Origin: Terriglobia bacterium
GTDB lineage: Bacteria > Acidobacteriota > Terriglobia > Terriglobales > Acidobacteriaceae
DNA: 64,000 bases
Reading direction: 5' to 3'
Assembly: GCA_020072845.1 (NCBI GenBank)
Contig: JAIQGF010000003.1
Span: forward strand, 153,343 to 217,342
Notes under the pieces: generated by a model
The model's database searches: none
Told to the model about the DNA's origin: nothing
Seen by the model: the letters and a program-made list of their open reading frames with translations, nothing else
Program-made: the position numbers and the translations under genes
Part shown: positions 44,508-53,968 of the stretch, in pieces
Numbering within the stretch: the first letter of the stretch is position 1
Layout of the letters: each line of letters opens with the position of its first letter

Positions 44508-44751
44508 CGGTGCCGGCCAGAGCCTTGGCAGCCGGCTGGCCACCTTGATGACGACGTGAGCTGGACGATCGGTCCTCATTTGCTGGGCATTATCAGCCGC
44601 GCTGAGCATAGAGGCAGGTGACGGGCTTACTCGTCGACTTGCTGGGCCGCTGCTGCCCGCTCGCAACAGAATCCGAGAGCGCCATCATTGCGAAGGCTGA
44701 CGCATCATCCGCACTCTGTAGTTCGCTATTTTTTCAAAGAGGGTTAAATCT

Positions 44752-45612
44752 ATGAAGGTCGTTATTTTTTGTGGTGGATTGGGTCTGAGGTTGAGGGAGT
44801 ATTCTGAAAACGTACCCAAGCCTCTGGTTCCCATTGGAGACCATCCCATCGTCTGGCACCTGATGAAGTACTATTCCCACTACGGGCACAAGGATTTCGT
44901 CCTTTGCCTCGGCCACAAGGGAGAGGCGATCAAGAAGTTCTTCCTCGACTACAATGAAGCCCTCTCCAACGACTTCGTCCTATCAAAGGCCGGTCGAAAT
45001 GTGCAGCTCCTAAGCACCGACTTTGCGGACTGGCGGATCGCGTTCGTGGACACGGGCGCCAAGTCAATGGTCGGCGAACGCCTCTTGACCGTTCGCGAGC
45101 ATGTCGGGAACGAGGAGGTGTTCTTGGCGAATTACGTGGACGGGTTGACTGACATTGACCTGAACATGGTTATCGAGCGCTTCCTCCAGTCCAAGAAGAC
45201 AGCGTGCTTCGTATCCGTGCCGCCAACATCAACATTCCATCTGGTCGAAACCGATGGGGACTCTCAGGTGACGCGTATTAACCATGCCGGTACTTCGAAT
45301 ACCTGGATCAATGGCGGCTATTTTGTCTTTAAGCAGGGAATTTTTGACTACATTAGGCCTGGCGAGGATCTGGTAAACCAACCGTTCCAGCGGCTCATCG
45401 CGGCGCGGGAACTCATCACCATTAAGCATAGAGGTTTTTGGGCGTGTATGGATACCTTCAAGGAGCGGCAGCAGTTGGAAGACTTCTGGTCGAAGGGCGC
45501 CGCCCCCTGGCAGGTGTGGTCAAGCAATGGCAAGAAAACGGATGCAGAGACAGCTCCTGGCATCGGAGAACCACGGAAAGCGGGCGTAGTGACCGGCTCG
45601 GACAGCCTGTGA
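44752..45612 (+). CDS. rfbF: Glucose-1-phosphate cytidylyltransferase
   Basis: 286 aa. Nucleotidyltransferase fold: FCGGLGLRLREYSENVPKP (pyrophosphorylase loop), MKYYSHYGHKDFVLCLGHKG and LANYVDGLTDIDLN, all close to RfbF/DdhA. It makes CDP-glucose from CTP and glucose-1-phosphate. Together with the CDP-glucose 4,6-dehydratase gene at 51275 it forms the CDP-6-deoxyhexose branch. SD AAAGAGGG. The 244-base gap before it carries only a weak GC hairpin near 44524-44550. Confidence 0.9.
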   Translation: MKVVIFCGGLGLRLREYSENVPKPLVPIGDHPIVWHLMKYYSHYGHKDFVLCLGHKGEAIKKFFLDYNEALSNDFVLSKAGRNVQLLSTDFADWRIAFVDTGAKSMVGERLLTVREHVGNEEVFLANYVDGLTDIDLNMVIERFLQSKKTACFVSVPPTSTFHLVETDGDSQVTRINHAGTSNTWINGGYFVFKQGIFDYIRPGEDLVNQPFQRLIAARELITIKHRGFWACMDTFKERQQLEDFWSKGAAPWQVWSSNGKKTDAETAPGIGEPRKAGVVTGSDSL

Positions 45613-45705
45613 TGCCGGCCCCTAAACCGCTGAAGCGGGTGCGCGTGGAAGAATGGTTTCGGCGACAGTTGAGAGCAGAGCTTCTTGTGCCCGGCAGGAG
45701 GTTGC

Positions 45706-47262
45706 GTGAGCAGTAGTTTGGGAATCACGACGGACAAGGATTCCGCAGCGGTGATAGAGGCAGGACATCTCCGCACCGATCATCTGCTCCACAACATTGG
45801 ACGCCGTGCTGTCTCTGGCGGCTTCGTGACGGTTGGCGCACAGGCGGCTAAGTTTGTCCTCAACTTCACTGCGGCCGCTGTCCTGGCTCGTCTGCTGAGT
45901 CCAAGAGATTTTGGACTGGTGGGCATGGTCCTCGGTGTCACCGCTCTGGTGGGGATATTCAACGTACTCGGTCTTTCAACAGCCACGGTACAGCGAGAGA
46001 CGATTACGCAGCAACAGGTCTCCAACCTATTTTGGGTCAACGTCTCTGTCAGCGGGATCTTGGCTGTCATCTGCATCGGCCTCGCGCCCTTGATTGCGTG
46101 GTTTTATCACGATCCGCGGGTCGCGGCGATCATGCTGGCGCTGTCGCTGACCTTTCTTCTGACCGGCTCAACCGTCCAACATCAAGCTCTGCTGACTCGG
46201 CAAATGCGCTTTCGAGCGCTCGCCATCATTGATGTGACCTCGATGCTGGTTGGTTTTACGACGGCATGCTGCTTAGCCTGGTTTGGGTTTGCGTATTGGG
46301 CTTTGGTGGCCCAGCAACTGGTCAATGCAGCTGCCAGTCTCGTGCTCACGTGGTGCACGTCCGGATGGCGCCCGTCCATGCCAAGTCGGAACAGCGGCGT
46401 GCGGCCCATGGTGAGCTTCGGGGCGCACCTCACCATCGCCGACTTTGTCGGCCGCTTTTCGGTCAACAGCGACAACATCTTGATTGGACGTTTTTTCGGA
46501 GCGGGACCCCTCGGCCTCTACACGCGAGCGAACGTGCTGCTGGCACGTCCCTTAGAGCAAGTTCTCACTCCCATCGCCTCTGTTCTGGTACCCGTACTCT
46601 CGCGGCTCCAGTCTGATTCAGAACGGTATCGGCGGACCTTTATGCGCGCCTATGACACGCTGGCACTCATCGTTTTACCGTTCGCGGCGATGTGCCTCGC
46701 CTTAGCAAGGCCGCTGGTTCTGCTAATCCTCGGTCCGAAGTGGACGGATGCGATTCCCTTGTTTTCCGCCTTCGCGCTGGTCGCCGTGTCGTCGCCACTA
46801 TCCGTCGTCGGTAGCTGGTTATTTGAGAGTCAGGGGCGAGGACGGGACCAGTTGCACAACCACACATTGGCCGGTGCCGTGACCGTAGGCGCCTTTCTGA
46901 TAGGGTTGCGATGGGGGCCTCTCGGCATGGTCTTGTCGCTTGCGTTCACGAGCCTGGTGATCCGTTTGCCGATTGTCTACTACTTGGCTGGGCGACGTGG
47001 TCCGGTGACTACTGGCGATCTATGGATTGGCTTCTTGTCCCATTTGCCCTGCTGGGGAGCAGTGTATCTTACGACGACCCTGGCGTATAAGGCGGTCGAC
47101 CATGCCGCTCCCATCGTACAGTTGCTTGTGTGTGGTCCCGTCGGATTAGCAACGGGAGCTGCGCTGATTTTCATGTTTCGTCGACCACGCCAGAGCGCCT
47201 TCTATGCCTGGAACACAGTTAAAAGTACGTTGGTACGACAGAGGAGTGGTGCAACATCATGA
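45706..47262 (+). CDS. Oligosaccharide flippase (Wzx / MOP superfamily)
   Basis: 518 aa from GTG 45706, preceded by AGGAGG. About twelve to fourteen hydrophobic segments; LLSPRDFGLVGMVLGVTALVGIFN and QHQALLTRQMRFRAL are typical of the WzxC/lipopolysaccharide biosynthesis protein family. It moves lipid-linked repeat units from the cytoplasmic to the periplasmic face for polymerisation. Overlaps the pyruvyltransferase gene by 4 bp. Confidence 0.92.
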   Translation: MSSSLGITTDKDSAAVIEAGHLRTDHLLHNIGRRAVSGGFVTVGAQAAKFVLNFTAAAVLARLLSPRDFGLVGMVLGVTALVGIFNVLGLSTATVQRETITQQQVSNLFWVNVSVSGILAVICIGLAPLIAWFYHDPRVAAIMLALSLTFLLTGSTVQHQALLTRQMRFRALAIIDVTSMLVGFTTACCLAWFGFAYWALVAQQLVNAAASLVLTWCTSGWRPSMPSRNSGVRPMVSFGAHLTIADFVGRFSVNSDNILIGRFFGAGPLGLYTRANVLLARPLEQVLTPIASVLVPVLSRLQSDSERYRRTFMRAYDTLALIVLPFAAMCLALARPLVLLILGPKWTDAIPLFSAFALVAVSSPLSVVGSWLFESQGRGRDQLHNHTLAGAVTVGAFLIGLRWGPLGMVLSLAFTSLVIRLPIVYYLAGRRGPVTTGDLWIGFLSHLPCWGAVYLTTTLAYKAVDHAAPIVQLLVCGPVGLATGAALIFMFRRPRQSAFYAWNTVKSTLVRQRSGATS

Positions 47263-48545
47263 GCAGTCCAGTGAACACTGAGACGGCGCCGCCCCGCCAA
47301 AGCAAGCTGCTTTCGCCGGCTGCAAGCAAGAAGTCGAAAATCGCCTTCTTTGGGATCTTTGGAATGCAGAACCTCGGTAACGAGTGCACGCTGCAGGCAA
47401 TACTGCACAACGCTCGCGAACAGCTGCCCGGTCGAGAGATCTACGGCATCTCCTATGGGCCCGATGACACTTCGCGCCGGCACAACATCACCTCGGTTGC
47501 CGTGTCCCAACAGAATTTCGATGGGGTCGTACGCCGGAGTGGTCTCGCAAGATTGCTGCGGATATGCCGGCGGATACCGGGCGAGCTGTCGGATTGGGTG
47601 AAGACAGTCAGAATCCTAAGGGGCACGGATCTGGTTGTCATGACGGGAACGGGGATGCTGACCGACTACAGCACCAACGCAGTCGGTTTTCCCTATAGTG
47701 TCTTCAGGTGGGCCGTTGCCGCACGCCTAGCGGGGTGCAAAGTACGGTTCGTCGGAGTTGGCGTAGGCCCGATTTACGAGCGGTTGAGCCGGTTCTTTAT
47801 CCGGCACGCTCTGTCCCTAGCTGACTATAGGAGCTTTCGAGATCAATTCTCCAAGAACAGAATCGCGAAACTTTGTTTCGATAGCGGTAGAGATCCCGTG
47901 TTCCCGGACTTGGCATTCAGCCTGCCAATGAACCTTTTCCCGCAGCGCCCCAACCGAACACGCCGAACGCGGCAGGTGGGTCTTGGAGTCATGGACCACC
48001 GGGATGTACACCTTTCGAACCCAAATGAGCATCAGGCCGAATATTCCGCCTACCTTGAGAAGATGTGCGACTTCGTATCGTGGCTGGTTGAGCACGGTTA
48101 CGCAGTTCGTATCCTTCAAGGCGATGCGAAGCATGACAGGAGCACAAGGGCCGAGCTCAAGGCGAGACTGGAGCGGCGAGGAATCCGCTACGATCAAGCT
48201 GGAATCACCGATGAGGACACTACTACGGTGGAAGAACTGCTGGCGCAGCTTGCAAAGGTCGATATCATAGTATCTCCACGGTTCCACAACCTTCTCCTAG
48301 GACTGATGCTCAATATCCCGGTTGTTTCCATCTCGTACGATCCGAAAAACGATGCGCTGCTGGACGGTTTTGGCTTAAGTAAGTACCGCCAGGCACTGGC
48401 CGATTTAGATGTGCAGAAACTCATCCACCAGTTCATGGATCTTGAGGTGCGAGCTGACGAACTCACACCGACATTTAGTAAGAAGGCAGCCGAATATCGC
48501 GGCCTCTTAGAGGAGCAGTATCACTCCATCTTCGGTGACATGTGA
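47259..48545 (+). CDS. Polysaccharide pyruvyl transferase family protein
   Basis: 428 aa. IAFFGIFGMQNLGNE near 27-42 is the N-terminal signature (GxxNxGDE type), with RFVGVGVGP, LSLADYRSFRD and VSPRFHNLLLG further on, matching WcaK/CsaB-like transferases. It would add pyruvate ketals, giving negative charge, to an EPS sugar. Confidence 0.9.
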   Translation: MSSPVNTETAPPRQSKLLSPAASKKSKIAFFGIFGMQNLGNECTLQAILHNAREQLPGREIYGISYGPDDTSRRHNITSVAVSQQNFDGVVRRSGLARLLRICRRIPGELSDWVKTVRILRGTDLVVMTGTGMLTDYSTNAVGFPYSVFRWAVAARLAGCKVRFVGVGVGPIYERLSRFFIRHALSLADYRSFRDQFSKNRIAKLCFDSGRDPVFPDLAFSLPMNLFPQRPNRTRRTRQVGLGVMDHRDVHLSNPNEHQAEYSAYLEKMCDFVSWLVEHGYAVRILQGDAKHDRSTRAELKARLERRGIRYDQAGITDEDTTTVEELLAQLAKVDIIVSPRFHNLLLGLMLNIPVVSISYDPKNDALLDGFGLSKYRQALADLDVQKLIHQFMDLEVRADELTPTFSKKAAEYRGLLEEQYHSIFGDM

Positions 48546-48620
48546 CCGAACCGGAAAATACCTGTTGGCCTTATCCGTTGCAGTTGAGTCATAGTTTGAT
48601 CGAAAGCCCCAGAGGTGTAC

Positions 48621-49274
48621 ATGATGGAAGCGACTGAGAATTACAGGACGAAAGACTACTGGATCGTCGAAAACGCACAATATGCCGAACCGAGTTTCCG
48701 ACTCCGGAAATGCGCCCGAATCGTCAGTGAGATCGCGCGAGGCAGGACGTGCGACCTGCTCGATGTTGGATGCGGACCGGCCGCTCTCCGTGAATTGCTT
48801 AGCCCCAACGTTAGGTATTACGGCCTCGACATAGCAATCCAGGAACCGGCCAGCTACCTGCGGGAAGTCGATTTTGGCGGCAATGAGATCTCGTTCGATG
48901 AAAAACGCTTCGACATCGTCACGGCCTTGGGCGTATTCGAGTACATGGGGCAGTACCAGAGCAAAAAATTCGAGGAAATTAGGGACATTCTGAACAAAGA
49001 CGGCAGGTTCATAATGTCCTACATTAACTTCGGGCATATGCGGCGCAAGGTATGGCCCAACTATAACAACGTACAGCCGATCGCAAGCATGGCGAAGAGC
49101 TTGAATGAAATATTTCAAATAGAAAGGTGCTTTCCGGCGTCTCATCATTGGCGCCCAAAACAGCCAGGAAAGCTTGCCATTCCGGCAATACAGATGCACC
49201 TGAACTTCAACATTCCCCTGCTTAGTCCATGGCTCGCCGTGGAATACTTTTTCATTTGCTCTCATCGCAAGTGA
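48621..49274 (+). CDS. Class I SAM-dependent methyltransferase
   Basis: 217 aa from ATG 48621, with AGAGG 6 bases upstream. SAM motif LLDVGCGPAALRELL, YYGLDIA, and FDIVTALGVFEYMG. Located between the pyruvyltransferase and the 3,5-epimerase genes; possibly a C- or O-methyltransferase for the CDP-sugar branch. Confidence 0.85.
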   Translation: MMEATENYRTKDYWIVENAQYAEPSFRLRKCARIVSEIARGRTCDLLDVGCGPAALRELLSPNVRYYGLDIAIQEPASYLREVDFGGNEISFDEKRFDIVTALGVFEYMGQYQSKKFEEIRDILNKDGRFIMSYINFGHMRRKVWPNYNNVQPIASMAKSLNEIFQIERCFPASHHWRPKQPGKLAIPAIQMHLNFNIPLLSPWLAVEYFFICSHRK

Positions 49275-49374
49275 ATCGGAAGCAGCCTGCTGCGCCGCGT
49301 GACGACGAAAATTGTCAGCCCGCACAGCCGCCTGTTAAGATGATCGCCGGCAACAGCATGCTGCGGAGTCGAAG

Positions 49375-49935
49375 ATGAAGCCAGGGGCTTGCCTACGTTT
49401 CACGCCGACGGACGTCGTCGGCGCAATGTTGATCGATCCGATTCTGCGCAAAGATGACCGCGGACACTTCGCGCGAGCGTGGTGCATTCGGGAATTTGCG
49501 GAGCAGGGCATTAGTTTCGTGCCGCTGCAGGCGAATATCGGCTTCAATGTGCGGAAGGGAACCGTACGGGGCCTGCACTACCAAGCCGTGCCCGCACTCG
49601 AGGCCAAACTGATCCATTGCACCAGGGGATCCATTTTCGACGTCGTGCTCGACCTCCGACCCGAATCGCCATCGTATCGTAAATGGTACGGCACAGAGTT
49701 GAGCGCGGCGAACTACAGAATGTTGTACATCCCCGAGCGTTGTGCGCACGGATACCAGACTCTGGAGGATTGCACGGACGTGTACTATTTGACCTCGCAT
49801 TTCTACAGCCCAAGCACGGAGCGTGGCGTGCGATACGATGATCCGATGTTCGGTGTTCAATGGCCTCTGCCCGCCACGGCAATCTCTGAAAACGATCGCA
49901 ATTGGCCGCTCATGAACGCTACGAGCCTCCCATGA
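49375..49935 (+). CDS. dTDP-4-dehydrorhamnose 3,5-epimerase family protein (RmlC/RfbC-like)
   Basis: 186 aa. Cupin epimerase motifs: GTVRGLHYQ (catalytic His), KLIHCTRGSIFDVVLDLR, IPERCAHGYQTL and VYYLTSHFYSP (catalytic Tyr region). As no rmlA, B or D is seen here and CDP-glucose genes are, its substrate may be CDP-4-keto-6-deoxyglucose. Overlaps the next gene by 4 bp. Confidence 0.88.
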   Translation: MKPGACLRFTPTDVVGAMLIDPILRKDDRGHFARAWCIREFAEQGISFVPLQANIGFNVRKGTVRGLHYQAVPALEAKLIHCTRGSIFDVVLDLRPESPSYRKWYGTELSAANYRMLYIPERCAHGYQTLEDCTDVYYLTSHFYSPSTERGVRYDDPMFGVQWPLPATAISENDRNWPLMNATSLP

Positions 49936-51233
49936 TTGTAGATACCGCTCTTCGAGAACGTGAGGCCGCCGGCCATCCGATCCGCGTCGGGGTCGTCGGA
50001 GCAGGAGCTGCCGGGCGGGCCATCGCCCTGCAGCTCGGAACACCAGCACCGGGAATTCGCCTGGTGGCAATCGCGAACCGGACACCGGAGCATGGCGAAC
50101 GTTCATTCCGCGAAGCCGGTTTCATGGAATGGCGTCATCCAGAGTCTGCTCGGGATGCTGCAACGGCAATCGCCCGTGGGCTCCCGGTGCTGACGGACGA
50201 TCCCTCGGTGCTAACCACTTGCGATGCCATCGATGTGCTCGTGGAAGCCACGGGTACCATCGAGCCCGCGGCTCGCATGGTTCTCGACGCGTTCGACCAC
50301 GGCAAGCATGTGGTCTTGGTGAATGCCGAACTCGATTCGCTCCTCGGCCCGATTTTGAAGGCGAAAGCAGACCGGGCGGGCGTGGTCATTACCCACACCG
50401 ACGGAGAGGAACCGGGAGTGGCCATGACCCTCCTCCGTTATCTCCGATCGACGGGGCTCCGTCCCGTCGCGGCGGGTAACCTCAAAGGCATGGTCGACCA
50501 CTATCGCACCCCCGAGACCCAGCGGGGATTTGCCGAGAAGTATGACCAGGATGTCAGGAAGGTCACCTCGTTCGCGGACGCTACGAAACTATCCATGGAG
50601 ACGACGGTCCTCGCCAACGCGACCGGATTCCGTGCCGGCCGCCGCGGCATGTACGGGCCAGCCTGCGCGCACGTCCGGGAGATGGCAAACCTGCTGCCGG
50701 CCGACCAGATGCTCGACACCGGCCTTGTGGATTATGCGCTCGGCGCCGCGCCGCACACTGGCGCCTTCGTCATCGTTCACGAAGACTCGCCGCTCAAGAA
50801 AGCTCAGCTCGGGTACGTCAAACTCGGCGATGGTCCGTTCTACGTCTTTTACACACCATTTCATCTGCCTCACATCCAGATCGCCTCGACCATTGGTCGC
50901 GCGGCCATCCATCATGATCCAACCGTCGCTCCGATCGAGGGGCCGGTTTGCGAAGTGGTCGCGGTTGCCAAGCGCGATCTGAAGGCCGGTGAGCGTCTCG
51001 ACGGTATTGGTGGGTTCTGCACGTATGGCCTGATTGACAACACCGCGGCAGCTCGTGGCATGGCTGCCCTGCCAATCAGCCTCTCAGAAGATTGCGTCCT
51101 GCGTCGAGATGTTGCCAAGGACGAGGCGCTTTCCTTCGATGACGTGGATGAACCAACTCGCGGCGTCGTCGACGGGCTCTGGCGCGAACAGATGGCACGC
51201 TGGCCACAGGCGAGGCGAGCAGCAGAGCGATAG
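49932..51233 (+). CDS. NAD(P)-dependent oxidoreductase with C-terminal SAF-like domain
   Basis: 433 aa from ATG 49932, overlapping the epimerase stop. Rossmann motif VGVVGAGAAGRAIALQL; a homoserine-dehydrogenase-like middle part (DVLVEATGTIEPA, GKHVVLVNAELD); and a C-terminal segment with VAVAKRDLKAGERLDGIGGF, typical of SAF domains. This architecture is found beside rfbF/rfbG genes in other sugar loci (from memory of the family); it may reduce or rearrange a branched CDP-sugar. Substrate unknown. Confidence 0.8.
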   Translation: MIVDTALREREAAGHPIRVGVVGAGAAGRAIALQLGTPAPGIRLVAIANRTPEHGERSFREAGFMEWRHPESARDAATAIARGLPVLTDDPSVLTTCDAIDVLVEATGTIEPAARMVLDAFDHGKHVVLVNAELDSLLGPILKAKADRAGVVITHTDGEEPGVAMTLLRYLRSTGLRPVAAGNLKGMVDHYRTPETQRGFAEKYDQDVRKVTSFADATKLSMETTVLANATGFRAGRRGMYGPACAHVREMANLLPADQMLDTGLVDYALGAAPHTGAFVIVHEDSPLKKAQLGYVKLGDGPFYVFYTPFHLPHIQIASTIGRAAIHHDPTVAPIEGPVCEVVAVAKRDLKAGERLDGIGGFCTYGLIDNTAAARGMAALPISLSEDCVLRRDVAKDEALSFDDVDEPTRGVVDGLWREQMARWPQARRAAER

Positions 51234-51274
51234 CCTCGCGTTCGGAGTGATCCTCAGCACCGGACAACATCATG

Positions 51275-52354
51275 ATGCCTAACCGTGCATACTGGAAAGG
51301 CCGCCGTGTGTTCCTCACCGGACACACCGGTTTTAAAGGTAGCTGGCTCTCCCTGTGGCTCGAAGCACTCGGGGCTGACGTCACGGGATACGCGCTCGCC
51401 CCCCCGACCGAGCCGAGCTTGTTTCAGCAGGCCGGGGTCGCCGACGCCGTGCACTCGATTTGCGCGGACATTCGCGATTTCGCGCGGCTCCAAACAGCGG
51501 TCGATGACTGCCATCCTGACGTCGTCATTCACATGGCTGCGCAATCCGTTGTGCGTCGTGGCTACGAGGATCCGATCGAGACGTATTCGTCCAATGTTAT
51601 GGGGACCGTCCATCTCCTGGAGGCACTACGACAGCTCAAACACCGGTGCGTGGTGGTCAACGTCACCAGCGATAAGTGCTACGACAACCGCGAGTGGGTC
51701 TGGCCATATCGCGAGAACGATCCCATGGGCGGCCATGATCCTTACTCGAACTCAAAAGGTTGCGCGGAGCTGGTGACCGCCGCCTACCGGGAATCGTTTT
51801 TCCCTCCGGGCTCGCTCGAGCGCCACGGCGTGGCCCTCGCGAGCGCTCGCGCCGGCAATGTGATCGGAGGCGGCGATTGGACGGCGAACCAGCTCATTCC
51901 CGACCTGATGAAGGCTTTCCTTGCGGGGCAACCCTGCCTGATCCGCAACCCTTCCGCGATCCGACCATGGGAATTCGTTCTGGAGCCGCTGCGTGGATAC
52001 CTCATGTTGGCGGAGCGGCTGACGGAGGACGGCGCCCGCTTCGCCACCGCCTGGAATTTCGGTCCTTCCGAGGAGGACGCCAAGCCGGTGTCCTGGATTG
52101 CAGACCGATTGTCATGCTCGTGGGGGGACCACGCCTCGTGGACTCACGACGGAGCCATGCACCCACAGGAGGCGCACACTCTCAAGTTGGATACCTCCAA
52201 AGCGAGGGCCTCCCTGGATTGGCATCCCATGCTTCCCTTGGGCCCGGCGCTCGACTGGATCGTCACCTGGTACCGTGCTTTTAAGGAAGGCGCAGATCTT
52301 CAAGGCCTCACCCGAGCACAGATCGAGCAGTATGAGGCCCTCTCCGAGAAGTGA
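51275..52354 (+). CDS. rfbG: CDP-glucose 4,6-dehydratase
   Basis: 359 aa (ATG 51275; another ATG three bases earlier). Extended SDR: FLTGHTGFKGSWLSLWL, HMAAQSVVRRGYEDP, catalytic NVTSDKCYDN and YSNSKGCAEL (YxxxK). The GHTGFKGSW wording is specific for CDP-glucose 4,6-dehydratases (RfbG/DdhB). Converts CDP-glucose to CDP-4-keto-6-deoxyglucose. Confidence 0.93.
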   Translation: MPNRAYWKGRRVFLTGHTGFKGSWLSLWLEALGADVTGYALAPPTEPSLFQQAGVADAVHSICADIRDFARLQTAVDDCHPDVVIHMAAQSVVRRGYEDPIETYSSNVMGTVHLLEALRQLKHRCVVVNVTSDKCYDNREWVWPYRENDPMGGHDPYSNSKGCAELVTAAYRESFFPPGSLERHGVALASARAGNVIGGGDWTANQLIPDLMKAFLAGQPCLIRNPSAIRPWEFVLEPLRGYLMLAERLTEDGARFATAWNFGPSEEDAKPVSWIADRLSCSWGDHASWTHDGAMHPQEAHTLKLDTSKARASLDWHPMLPLGPALDWIVTWYRAFKEGADLQGLTRAQIEQYEALSEK

Positions 52355-52526
52355 CGCCGACGCGCGGCGCCGGGCACGATCATGATCGGACAGCGCGCCA
52401 ACAATAAGTGCTCAGCCTCGTGGGAATGCAGCCTTTGCCCATGCTTCTGAAGAGAAAACAGGCGTTAAAAGATCTTGCCGACAGAGTTGAGGAAGCTCAC
52501 GTCGAGCGCCACGGCTCCCAGGTTCA

Positions 52527-53945
52527 ATGACCCCGATCGCCCCAATGTCGGACCAGAAACCAGGAAACGACGCCGCCCGCGCGTTCCTGGATTACTTCTG
52601 CTGCCCACCTGAATGCGCTCCGTTTCGGGTGGCCGGCAACTTGCCTGTTAAGGAAGGATTTTTTCGTTTCGGACCGGCTCTGTGTTTCGGCAAAACGGCT
52701 GCCGCTTCCTGTAGCACTCCGGCCGAGACGCTATTCGATGCCTTTTCGACCGTCGAAACGTCGGCGGCGGGAGAGGTTCGTTTATGCTTCGACCCCACGC
52801 AGGTGGTCGAGAACCTTCGGCGAGAGCGGTACCAGGTTGACCGCAACCGAGAGCGTCTGCTGCGCAGATTGTATTATCGGATTCGGTCGGTTCTTCCGTC
52901 CTTCGTTCGCCAGTTGCTGCAGCGATACGTGACTCGCCAGAGGCGGGAAAGCGTATTTCCAGCGTGGCCGGTCGACTGCTCCGTCGAACAGATCTTCGAG
53001 ACATTGATGGCATTGGCGATTCCGGCGGCGGGCGAGCGCGAAATTCCATTCATCTGGTTCTGGCCGGACGGGAATGAAGCAGCGCTCATGATGACGCACG
53101 ATGTGGAGGAGAAAAGAGGAGTAGAACACTGCCAGATGCTGATGGACCTGGACGAATCCTTCGGTATCAAGGCGGCGTTTCAGTTGATCCCACAGGGCCG
53201 GTACCAGGATTTTGAGGAGATGGCCGCGTGCATTCGCGCCCGCGGCTTTGAGACGAACATCCACGACCTGGATCATGACGGCAGGCTGTATGAGCATGCG
53301 GAGCTGTTTCAACAGCGCGCGCGGAAGATCAATGAATATGCGCGGAAGTACGGTATGACGGGCTTTCGAGCCGGCTCGATGCATCGCAACCAGGATTGGT
53401 TCGGCATGCTGGATTTCCAGTACGAAATGTCTGTGCCTACCGTCTCGCACCTGGAGCCGCAAAAAGGCGGCTGCTGCACCGTGACTCCCTACTTTGTAGG
53501 CGGCGTGCTGGAGTTGCCCCTCACGACGATACAAGACCACGGCGTGTTCTATATCCTGGGTGAACGCTCCATTGACTTGTGGAAGCGGCAGATCGAGATC
53601 ATCTCGGCCCATCACGGGTTAATCAGCTTCATCATCCATCCGGACTACATCGTGCACACAAGGGAGAGGGGCCTCTATCGCGAGCTTCTGGAATACATTT
53701 CGCGCCTGAGGCAGGAACGCAACATTTGGTTGGCGGTTCCGGGCGACATTAATCGTTGGTGGCGCGAGCGAAGCCAGATGCGGCTGGTGCAAGCAGGCGC
53801 CGGCTGGGAAATCCGCGGGAAGGGAAGTGAGCGGGCGCAACTGGCGTATGCAGGAATCGTCGATGGCAGAGTGTCCTATCGGATCGCGGACAAGCGCTTT
53901 AAGTGCTCGTCTGAAGGCCTGTCGGCGCGGGAAAAACTATCTTAG
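52527..53945 (+). CDS. NodB-type polysaccharide deacetylase-like protein (copy 2)
   Basis: 472 aa. Paralogue of the gene at 9402 across its length: IPFIWFWPDGNEAALMMTHDVE, NIHDLDHDGRLYEH, MHRNQDWFGMLDFQYEMSVP, PQKGGCCTV and SFIIHPDY. THDVE replaces TFDDG. The two copies bracket the EPS locus. A specific N-terminal domain of ~150 residues is shared with copy 1. Probable role in sugar deacetylation; not proven. Confidence 0.78.
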   Translation: MTPIAPMSDQKPGNDAARAFLDYFCCPPECAPFRVAGNLPVKEGFFRFGPALCFGKTAAASCSTPAETLFDAFSTVETSAAGEVRLCFDPTQVVENLRRERYQVDRNRERLLRRLYYRIRSVLPSFVRQLLQRYVTRQRRESVFPAWPVDCSVEQIFETLMALAIPAAGEREIPFIWFWPDGNEAALMMTHDVEEKRGVEHCQMLMDLDESFGIKAAFQLIPQGRYQDFEEMAACIRARGFETNIHDLDHDGRLYEHAELFQQRARKINEYARKYGMTGFRAGSMHRNQDWFGMLDFQYEMSVPTVSHLEPQKGGCCTVTPYFVGGVLELPLTTIQDHGVFYILGERSIDLWKRQIEIISAHHGLISFIIHPDYIVHTRERGLYRELLEYISRLRQERNIWLAVPGDINRWWRERSQMRLVQAGAGWEIRGKGSERAQLAYAGIVDGRVSYRIADKRFKCSSEGLSAREKLS

Positions 53946-53968
53946 GCGTTCCATCGCGATCGCAGGAA

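Noticed and set aside
44524..44550. GC-rich hairpin GGCCAG...CTGGCC as terminator before rfbF
   Set aside because: Only 6 bp with no T-run; not convincing as a terminator.
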